The notes under the pieces were generated by a model. It made no database searches. It was not told the origin of the DNA and saw nothing but the letters and a program-made list of their open reading frames with translations. From assembly GCA_016218905.1 (NCBI GenBank), contig JACRCS010000187.1, forward strand, positions 1-16,541: DNA of 16,541 nt, read 5' to 3'. The position numbers and the translations under genes are program-made. This DNA is from Deltaproteobacteria bacterium. GTDB lineage: Bacteria; Desulfobacterota_C; Deferrisomatia; Deferrisomatales; JACRMM01. Below are positions 8,681-14,105 of the stretch, in pieces (position 1 is the stretch's first letter; each line of letters begins with the position of its first letter).

Positions 8681-8767
8681 GCACGGACGAGCACGGACGA
8701 GCACGAACCATCCGGACCTACACGGGCGGCAGAGCGAGCCCGTGACAGTCCGTGCTGGTCCGTGTGC
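8681..8767. repeat. Inverted repeat of 10-bp units upstream of the kinase gene
   Basis: The left arm starts with two exact copies of gcacggacga (8681-8700), then gcacgaacca and looser copies. The right arm reads gcccgtgaca, gtccgtgctg, gtccgtgtgc (8738-8767), the reverse complement of the same unit. The outer 18-bp arms (8681-8698 against 8748-8765) match at 16 positions. An inner perfect stem cacgggc (8721-8727) and gcccgtg (8738-8744) closes a 10-nt loop. The architecture matches the repeats at 596-677 and 13941-14100 although the unit sequence differs. Confidence 0.75.
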
Positions 8768-8862
8768 CCTTGCCGGGCGCCGGAGCCCTACACCCATTTC
8801 GGGAAACGATGTATCGAGGCCTTACCGGGGCCCGAACTCCGCGCCACCGGCGGACAGAAGGC

Positions 8863-8886
8863 AAAAAAAGGGGGCCCGAGGGCCCC
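8863..8886 (-). terminator. Rho-independent terminator, minus strand
   Basis: On the minus strand a 7-bp G/C stem (8880-8886 with 8871-8877, short loop) is followed by seven T residues (8863-8869, after one intervening C). This is the best intrinsic terminator in the window. It lies about 310 bp past the last respiratory gene, so it ends either a long 3' leader of that operon or a separate small RNA. Confidence 0.7.
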
Positions 8887-8898
8887 GAGGGAGGAGTT

Positions 8899-8942
8899 GA
8901 CGCTCTTACGAGCTGATTCAGAGAGTACATGATCGGAGCGTC
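8899..8942 (-). ncRNA. Possible small RNA or 3'-UTR stem before a terminator
   Basis: Perfect 7-bp arms gacgctc (8899-8905) and gagcgtc (8936-8942) enclose a 30-nt loop. On the minus strand the stem is followed 12 nt later by the terminator hairpin and T-run. Such a stem followed by a terminator is what a small RNA 3' half or an operon 3'-UTR looks like. I found no convincing promoter for an independent transcript and no known RNA family. Confidence 0.25.
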
Positions 8943-9141
8943 GGCCGCAACAACAAAACGATGTTTTTTTGATTGAGAGCGGCGAGCCCCTCTTTTTCCT
9001 GCCGCCTCGCCCTCCGCGGGACGTCGCCAAACGTCAGATGAGTCCCTCCGCTCGTCATGCACGATTGGCGCGTCACGGGCCCGTGGTTATTTTGGGGGTG
9101 TAGATCCGGCTCGAGAAGGCCCCGGCGCCCAATGGCCTGTC

Positions 9142-9187
9142 GCGCGGCTTACGCGCTGTGCAATACCCGAAGGGCCCGGGGCTTTGC
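9142..9187 (-). terminator. Two stacked hairpins after the respiratory operon
   Basis: Going downstream on the minus strand, the first hairpin (9160-9187) pairs ttgc/gcaa and cccg/cggg with an internal loop. The second (9142-9156) pairs gcgcg with cgcgc around a 5-nt loop. They start about 12 nt past the TGA of the b5-DUF2231 gene. There is no T-run, so they may be weak terminators or mRNA 3'-end stabilisers. Confidence 0.3.
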
Positions 9188-9198
9188 CTCGTCCAGCG

Positions 9199-9897
9199 TC
9201 AACCCTTCTCGACGGGGAAGGTGAGCTGGCTGCCGAACCAGCCGAGGCCTACGGCGAGCGGCACCAGGAGGCAGAGGAGGGCCAGGTAGAGCGCCCCGGC
9301 CGGGGCGAGTGGGTCGCGCGCCTTCCAGACGAGGAGCCCCAGCGCGAGTCCCCAGAGGACAAGCGCCAGCCGCTCCTTGATTCTCACCGGCCGTAGCGGC
9401 TTCCCCAGGTAGTTGATCTTCCAGGTCAAATACCCAGTCCCAATGGCGACGGGCGTCGAGAGGAAGAGCCCCCAGAGGCAGTGGTGCGCCGTCGTGGCGA
9501 AGCTCGCGACGCCCGTGGTCCGGTGGAGGAGGGCGAAGAGGGGAGAGACCACGGCGAAGGCGAGCGGGAAGTGGACCGTCATGGGGTGGGGATGGCGGCG
9601 CAGGCGCGGGAAACGGTTCAGGAGCCGCTCGAGGCCCGTTTCCTCCTCGGTCGAAGGCGTCGGCGCCTCGACGAGGGTTCCCACCTGGGGGAAACGCTCC
9701 AGCCGGTCGATGCCGTGGGGGGCCGCCTGGAGGTCCGTCGTGAGGTCGTTTCCCGCTTCGTGCCGGCGCATGTGCGAGCCGTTTCGCCAGAGCTTGCTGC
9801 CGGAGACGTCGAAGACCCGGCCTCCCTGGGCCACGTAGACGGGACGCCCCTGCTTCCCGTCGAAGCGCGCGAGCTCCTCGCGCGTGAACTCCTTCAT
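9199..9897 (-). CDS. Cytochrome b5-like / DUF2231 four-helix membrane protein
   Basis: The 232-residue protein joins two modules. Residues 1-75 are a cytochrome b5-like domain (MKEFTREELARFDG, YVAQGGRVFDVSGSKLW). His46 (RRHEAGND) and His61 (AAPHG) are the likely axial haem ligands. Residues 100-222 are a DUF2231-type membrane domain with the HPHPMTVHFPLAF signature and about four transmembrane helices (107-125, 134-157, 175-193, 200-220). Start: an earlier in-frame ATG at 10002 lies inside sdhB and gives a non-b5 extension, so the ATG at 9895-9897 is chosen. It overlaps the sdhB TGA as ATGA. Last gene of the nuoGHI-sdhAB operon and with no SdhC/SdhD beside it, it is a good candidate for haem-bearing membrane anchor or electron-transfer partner of SdhAB. 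That role is inference; the domain calls are firm. Confidence 0.87.
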   Translation of the reverse strand: MKEFTREELARFDGKQGRPVYVAQGGRVFDVSGSKLWRNGSHMRRHEAGNDLTTDLQAAPHGIDRLERFPQVGTLVEAPTPSTEEETGLERLLNRFPRLRRHPHPMTVHFPLAFAVVSPLFALLHRTTGVASFATTAHHCLWGLFLSTPVAIGTGYLTWKINYLGKPLRPVRIKERLALVLWGLALGLLVWKARDPLAPAGALYLALLCLLVPLAVGLGWFGSQLTFPVEKG

Positions 9898-10601
9898 CTG
9901 GGCCGCTCCGGCGGCCGGATCGCCCGCTTCATCTCGTTGATCGACCTCGTGACGTGGATCTCCTTGGGGCAGACCCGGGTGCACTCGAAGGCGTTTCGGC
10001 AAGGCCAGACGCCGTTCGGGTAGTCGAGCTGCTCCAGCCGCTCCGCGCGCCGGCTATCCCGCGAGTCGAAGATCGTGCGGTAGGCCCAGACCAGAGCGGC
10101 CGGCCCGAGGAACTCGCCGTTCTCCTGTTCGACCGGGCACGCCCCGGTACAGGACGCGCAGAGGATGCAGCGGATCACCTCGTCGACCCTCTTGCGCTCC
10201 TCGGGGGTCTGGGGGCGCTCCCGTTCCGGGGCCGGCGAGGCGGGAAGGATGTACGGACGGAGCTTCGCGATCCGCTCGAAGAAGGGGTCGAGGTCCACCA
10301 GCAGGTCCTTCACGATGCGGAACGTGGGGAGGGGCTCCAGCGTCACCTCCGTGCCTTCGTAGTCGCGCGCGAGCTTCTGGCAGGCGAGGCCGCACCGGCC
10401 GTTGATCTTCATCGCGTCCGAGCCGCAGACTCCGTGGGCGCACGACATCCGGTAGGCGAGGGTCCCGTCCTGCTCCCAGCGGATGCGGTTGAGGCAGTCG
10501 AGGAGGCGCTCCTCGGGGTGGGCCTGCACCCGATAGCTCTGGAAGCGCGGTTCTCGGTCCACGGCGGGGTCGAACCGGAAGATCCGGAAGGAGAGCTCCA
10601 T
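9894..10601 (-). CDS. sdhB: Succinate dehydrogenase/fumarate reductase iron-sulfur subunit
   Basis: The 235-residue protein carries electrons between the flavin subunit and the quinone site of complex II. The N-terminal ferredoxin domain binds [2Fe-2S] through Cys54, Cys59 and Cys74, with CGSD (Asp62) where fumarate reductases have a further Cys, so it is closer to SdhB than FrdB. The C-terminal domain has CILCASC (Cys145, 148, 151) with Cys211 for [4Fe-4S], and Cys155, Cys201 and Cys207 for [3Fe-4S]. Length is normal. The ATG shares one base with the sdhA TGA (TGATG), with gagg upstream as ribosome binding site, so translation is probably coupled. The 3' end overlaps the b5-DUF2231 gene by four bases. 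The physiological direction of the reaction is not decidable from sequence. Confidence 0.94.
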   Translation of the reverse strand: MELSFRIFRFDPAVDREPRFQSYRVQAHPEERLLDCLNRIRWEQDGTLAYRMSCAHGVCGSDAMKINGRCGLACQKLARDYEGTEVTLEPLPTFRIVKDLLVDLDPFFERIAKLRPYILPASPAPERERPQTPEERKRVDEVIRCILCASCTGACPVEQENGEFLGPAALVWAYRTIFDSRDSRRAERLEQLDYPNGVWPCRNAFECTRVCPKEIHVTRSINEMKRAIRPPERPR

Positions 10602-12325
10602 CAGTACGTCCTCGGCTTGGGTTGGAAACGGGTGACGGTCACCGGCTTGAACGAGATCTTCAGGCCCTCGGCCGAGGCTTCCACGAGGGTGTGCTTGAGC
10701 CAGCCCGCGTCGTCGCGCTGCGGGAAGTCCTCGCGGAAGTGCGCGCCGCGGCTCTCCTCCCGCGCCAGGGCCGAGACGGCGATGGCCTCCGCGACATCGA
10801 GGAGCGAGTCGAGCTCCAGCCCCTCGGCGAGGCTGAGGTTGTAGCGCGAGCCCTTATCGTCCACCGAGAGCTTTCCCGACCGCTCCCGAACCTCCCGCAC
10901 CCCCTCGAGGGCCCTCCCGATGCTCGTGCGGTCGCGGAACACCGAGCAGTCGTCCATCATGAGCGACTGGACGGCGCCCCGGAGCGCCGAGGTCCGTTCG
11001 CCCGGGCCGCGGCCCTTGAGCTCCCGGATTCGAGCCGAGAGGCGCGCAGCAGGCTCTGTCGGGAGTTCCCCGAAGGAGAGGTTCGCCAGGGCCTTCGCCA
11101 TCTCCGCCCCCGCCCGGCGCCCGAAGACGAGGAGATCGAGGAGCGAGTTGCAGCCCAGGCGGTTCGCTCCGTGAACGGAGAGGCAGGCACACTCCCCCGC
11201 GGCGTAGAGCCCGGGCACCGCTCCGCCCTTGGCGTCCTCCACCCGGCCGTCGGCGTCGGTCGGGATGCCCCCCATCATGTAGTGGCAGGTGGGCTCCACG
11301 GGGATCGGCTTCTCGGCGGGATCGATGCCGAGGTAGATCCTCGCGAAGGAGCTGATCTCGAAGAGCTTCTCGTCGAGCCGCTTCTTCCCGAGGTGGGTGA
11401 GGTCGAGGTGGACGCAGGGGCGGCCGCCGACGCCGCGCCCCTCGCGGATCTCGGTGAGGATCGCGCGGGAGACCATGTCGCGCGGGGCCAGGTCCTTGAT
11501 CGTGGGGGCGTAGCGCTCCATGAAGGGCTCGCCCGCGGCGTTGCGCAGGACCCCGCCCTCCCCGCGCGCCGCCTCGCTGATGAGGACGCCCAGTCCATAG
11601 ATCCCCGTTGGGTGGAATTGGACGAACTCCATGTCCTCCAGCGGGATTCCCGCCCGGTAGGCCGCGCGCGCGCCGTCCCCGGTGTTGGCGAAGGCGTTGG
11701 AGGTGGTGCGGTAGACCTTGCCGAAGCCGCCGGTGGCGAGGAGGAGCGCACGGCACTGGAACGTGTGGAGCTCTCCCGTCGCGAGCTCCAGCGCGAGGAA
11801 GCCCCCAACCGAGCCGTCGGCGGAGCGCAGGAGCTCCAGCAGGTGGAACTCCGGGTAGATCTTGAGCCCCTTTCCGACGGCCTGCCAGTAGAGTGTGTCG
11901 AGGATCACGCGGCCGGTGTGGTCTCCGGCGTGGCACGCGCGCTTGATGGCGGCCTTCCCGAACTCCCGCGTGTGGCCGCCGAAGGCCCGCTGGGCGATGG
12001 TGCCCGACGGGGTCCGGTCGAAGGGGACGCCCAGGTGCTCGAGCTCGTACACGGCGCGGGCGGCGTCCCGGGCGAGCACCTCGGCCATGTCCTGGTCGAC
12101 GAGGTAGTCGCCCCCCTTCACGGTGTCGTACATGTGCCACTCCCACGAGTCCGGCTCTTCGTCGCCGAGGGCGGCGGCGATGCCGCCCTGGGCCGCGCCG
12201 GAGTGGGAGCGGGTGGGGTAGACCTTGGTGACGAGGGCCACATCGGCCTCGCCCGCGACCTCCACGGCCGCGCGCAGGCCCGCGAGGCCCGCTCCGACAA
12301 TCACCACGTCGTGCCGGAAAACCAT
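10601..12325 (-). CDS. sdhA: Succinate dehydrogenase/fumarate reductase flavoprotein subunit
   Basis: The 574-residue protein interconverts succinate and fumarate at a covalently bound FAD. It shows the dinucleotide fold GAGLAG (11-16), the flavinylated His41 in TRSHSGAAQGG (38-48), FHPTG with His237, the active-site region PRDMVSRA (281-288, Arg282/Arg287), CHYMMGG with His348, and SVHGANRLG (383-391, Arg389). The C-terminal helical domain ends normally. ATG at 12323-12325 follows gggaggaa; that ribosome binding site is one arm of a 15-bp dyad (12331-12345), which could limit initiation. nuoI ends 34 bp upstream, so transcription very likely continues from the complex I genes. The electrons would leave through SdhB to a membrane anchor; no classical SdhC/D is present in the window. 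Confidence 0.95.
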   Translation of the reverse strand: MVFRHDVVIVGAGLAGLRAAVEVAGEADVALVTKVYPTRSHSGAAQGGIAAALGDEEPDSWEWHMYDTVKGGDYLVDQDMAEVLARDAARAVYELEHLGVPFDRTPSGTIAQRAFGGHTREFGKAAIKRACHAGDHTGRVILDTLYWQAVGKGLKIYPEFHLLELLRSADGSVGGFLALELATGELHTFQCRALLLATGGFGKVYRTTSNAFANTGDGARAAYRAGIPLEDMEFVQFHPTGIYGLGVLISEAARGEGGVLRNAAGEPFMERYAPTIKDLAPRDMVSRAILTEIREGRGVGGRPCVHLDLTHLGKKRLDEKLFEISSFARIYLGIDPAEKPIPVEPTCHYMMGGIPTDADGRVEDAKGGAVPGLYAAGECACLSVHGANRLGCNSLLDLLVFGRRAGAEMAKALANLSFGELPTEPAARLSARIRELKGRGPGERTSALRGAVQSLMMDDCSVFRDRTSIGRALEGVREVRERSGKLSVDDKGSRYNLSLAEGLELDSLLDVAEAIAVSALAREESRGAHFREDFPQRDDAGWLKHTLVEASAEGLKISFKPVTVTRFQPKPRTY

Positions 12326-12330
12326 CCTCG

Positions 12331-12345
12331 TTCCTCCCGGAGGAA
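12331..12345 (-). promoter_or_regulatory. Dyad covering the sdhA ribosome binding site
   Basis: The arms ttcctcc (12331-12337) and ggaggaa (12339-12345) flank a single base. On the minus strand the 3' arm is the ggaggaa Shine-Dalgarno of sdhA. The one-base loop means only about five or six pairs can form, but partial pairing could still hide the site. Confidence 0.35.
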
Positions 12346-12359
12346 AGTCCCGCCTCGGC

Positions 12360-12881
12360 TCAGGGCAGGTTGCTCCGCAGGTCCACGGGCGCGCTCTCGC
12401 CCACGTGGGTCCCCTTGTCGCCGACCGCGATGACGCCGGCGAAGCGGTAGTAGTTGTACTGGTCGTCCTTGCCCCCGTGGTCGACCAGGAGGTCTTCCTT
12501 CTCCGCTACCATCGAGAGCATCTCCCGCTCGCAGAACTCGTAGTCGGGCGTGAGCTGGATCGCCAGCGTGGGGCACGCCTCCTCGCACAGGCCGCAGTAG
12601 ATGCACCGGCCGAAGTGGATCCGGAACCACTCGGCGTAGCGCCTGCCGTCGGGCTTCTCCCCCGACTGCATGGAGATGCAGTTGACCGGGCAGGCCGCCG
12701 AGCAGAGGTAGCACGCCACGCACCGTTCGCCTCCGTCCGGGTCCCGGGTGAGGATGATCCGGGCGCGCGAACGCGGCGGGAGCGGCCTCTTGAACTCCGG
12801 ATACTCCTCCGTGGTCGGCCGCCGGAAGAGGTGTTTCAGGGTGACGGCGAAACCGGCCGCCAAGGCGCGCACGGCGTTCAC
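12360..12881 (-). CDS. nuoI: NADH-quinone oxidoreductase subunit I (two [4Fe-4S])
   Basis: The 173-residue peripheral-arm subunit of complex I passes electrons from NuoG towards the quinone through clusters N6a and N6b. Two ferredoxin motifs are complete: CVACYLCSAACP (Cys54, 57, 60, 64) and CIYCGLCEEACP (Cys93, 96, 99, 103). The GTG at 12879-12881 is chosen because it overlaps the nuoH TGA as GTGA and begins family-like sequence (VTLKHLFRRPTTEEYPE). An earlier ATG at 13070 would add 63 non-homologous residues antisense-like within nuoH. The C-terminal tail includes the family block YEFCEREML and ends normally. It is followed by sdhA rather than nuoJ, which is unusual. Confidence 0.93.
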   Translation of the reverse strand: MNAVRALAAGFAVTLKHLFRRPTTEEYPEFKRPLPPRSRARIILTRDPDGGERCVACYLCSAACPVNCISMQSGEKPDGRRYAEWFRIHFGRCIYCGLCEEACPTLAIQLTPDYEFCEREMLSMVAEKEDLLVDHGGKDDQYNYYRFAGVIAVGDKGTHVGESAPVDLRSNLP

Positions 12882-13873
12882 GGGCGCCCCCAGAGGAGCA
12901 GACCGGCCCCGGTCGCGAGCACGTTCAGTAGGGCGACGGGGATGAGGAGCTTCCAGCCGAAGGCCATCAGTTGATCGTAGCGGAGCCGCGGGAGCGTCGC
13001 CCGGGCCCAGACCATGAGGAAGAAGGCCGCGAAGACTTTGAGACCGAACCAGACAAACGGCGGAAGCCATGGTCCTCGCCAGCCGCCGAGGAAGAAGGCG
13101 GCCGCGAGCCCGCCGAGGACGATCAGGTTCACGTACTCCCCCATGAAGAAGAGCCCGAACCGAAGGCCGCTGTACTCCGTGTGGTACCCGGCGTTGAGCT
13201 CGTTTTCCGCCTCGGGGAGGTCGAAGGGTATGCGCTTGATCTCGGCCGTGGCGGCCACGACGTAGAGCACGAACGAGACCGGCTGGAGGAGGACGAAGGG
13301 GACCCGCGCCTGGGCATCGACGATCGCCGAGAGGTTCGCCGACCGGGCGAGCATGATCACCGGCACGAGCGAGAGCCCGAGCGCGAGCTCGTAGCTGATC
13401 ATCTGCGCCGCCCCCCGGAGCCCCCCGAGGAGACTGTACTTGGAGGAGGACGACCAGCCGCCGAGCACGATCCCGTAGACGCTCAGCGAAGACAGGGCGA
13501 TCACGTAGAGGACGCCCACGTTCAGCTCGGCGATGACGAGGGGCAGCCGCCGGCCCGCCACCGAGAGCGTTCGGCCGAAGGGCACGACCGCGAAGGCGAG
13601 GAGCGCCGTGGCGGCGACGACCGCGGGCGCCACGCGGAAGAGGAGCGGCACCGCGCCCTCGGGAGTGGTGTCCTCCTTGCAGACCATCTTGACGAGGTCT
13701 GCGATGGGCTGGAGGAGCCCGAAGGGACCCGCACGGTTGGGCCCGAGCCGTACCTGCAGCCTCGCCAGGAGCTTCCGCTCGCCGTAGACGGCGTAGGCGG
13801 CGCCGAGGAGGAGGGCGACCAGGACCACCAGGAGCTTGACGGTGATCAGCAGGACGTCGACCGCCCCGCTCAT
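12878..13873 (-). CDS. nuoH: NADH-quinone oxidoreductase subunit H (membrane)
   Basis: This 331-residue integral membrane protein has about eight helices and links the peripheral arm of complex I to the membrane arm, forming part of the quinone chamber. Hallmarks are YGERKLLARLQVRLGPNRAG (30-49) with GLLQPIADLVK after it, and the acidic loop AEIKRIPFDLPEAENEL (210-226) followed by NAGYHTEYSG. The ATG at 13871-13873 has aaggaa upstream and begins the first helix (VDVLLITVKLL). The longer frame from 13939 adds 22 polar residues and is rejected. Unlike the other junctions in this operon, the gene is separated from nuoG by 232 bp containing a repeat array. Its TGA overlaps the nuoI start. Confidence 0.95.
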   Translation of the reverse strand: MSGAVDVLLITVKLLVVLVALLLGAAYAVYGERKLLARLQVRLGPNRAGPFGLLQPIADLVKMVCKEDTTPEGAVPLLFRVAPAVVAATALLAFAVVPFGRTLSVAGRRLPLVIAELNVGVLYVIALSSLSVYGIVLGGWSSSSKYSLLGGLRGAAQMISYELALGLSLVPVIMLARSANLSAIVDAQARVPFVLLQPVSFVLYVVAATAEIKRIPFDLPEAENELNAGYHTEYSGLRFGLFFMGEYVNLIVLGGLAAAFFLGGWRGPWLPPFVWFGLKVFAAFFLMVWARATLPRLRYDQLMAFGWKLLIPVALLNVLATGAGLLLWGRP

Positions 13874-13940
13874 GCCGGTTCCTTCGTCGCGAGGGAGTTC
13901 ATGGTCGTTCCAGTCTAGGCGAGCCGGCGCCCGGCGCAAC

Positions 13941-14100
13941 GGGGTGTGGACACGGGGTGTGGACCAGGTGGACCAAGTGGACGAGGTGGACGAGGTAGAC
14001 GAGGTGGACGAGGTGGGCGAGGTGGACGAGCTGGACGGGCACGTGGTCTTGCTCCGTCCACAAAGTCCATCCAGTCCATGATGTCCATCTCGTCCGTTCC
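13941..14100. repeat. 9-bp tandem units in inverted arms between nuoG and nuoH
   Basis: A 13-bp pair (ggggtgtggac twice, from 13941) leads into nine 9-mers of the form gtggacgag (13959-14039). After a short spacer, five 9-mers of the reverse orientation, gtccatNNN, follow (14056-14100). The innermost perfect stem is tggacgg (14032-14038) and ccgtcca (14054-14060) with a 15-nt loop. The right arm ends five bases short of the nuoG stop codon. The array lies inside the operon transcript, so the RNA would form a long imperfect hairpin. The encoded VDEVDE string is a by-product of the period and not a protein. Confidence 0.85.
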
Positions 14101-14105
14101 CCGGC

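Larger units (their letters stand above)
8577..9198. other. Gene-free 622-bp region between kinase and respiratory operons
   Basis: No convincing coding region is present: short open frames lack ribosome binding sites and family features. The region holds the kinase promoter candidate, a 10-bp-period inverted repeat (8681-8767), a minus-strand terminator (8863-8886) with a hairpin just before it (8899-8942), an AT-rich patch around 8950-8975, and two hairpins just after the last respiratory gene (9142-9187). I saw no tRNA, rRNA or recognisable riboswitch. Confidence 0.6.

Noticed and set aside
8718..8930. Minus-strand peptide starting MYSLNQLVR, reminiscent of the start of ribosomal protein S12, running into the terminator
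   Set aside because: There is no ribosome binding site, similarity covers only a few residues, and the remainder is low-complexity read through a terminator; a leader peptide is possible but unsupported.
8577..9198. tRNA or known riboswitch in the long spacer
   Set aside because: No T-arm, anticodon arm or CCA-end pattern and no riboswitch core that I could recognise on either strand.
9199..10002. Longer start for the b5-DUF2231 gene at 10002
   Set aside because: The extra 35 residues overlap sdhB in another frame and do not resemble the b5 domain; the ATG at 9895-9897 starts exactly at the domain and overlaps the sdhB stop as ATGA.
11931..11947. Sigma-54-like sequence TGGCACG followed by CTTGA
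   Set aside because: The spacing between the GG and GC elements is off, the GC is missing, and it lies inside sdhA on the opposite strand with no gene to drive.
13836..14081. Small plus-strand protein with VDEVDE repeats
   Set aside because: The repeats follow from the 9-bp DNA period; there is no ribosome binding site and the frame overlaps the nuoH start antisense.
13959..14100. CRISPR-like array
   Set aside because: Units are 9 bp, directly abutting with no unique spacers, and reverse orientation halfway; no cas genes are present.
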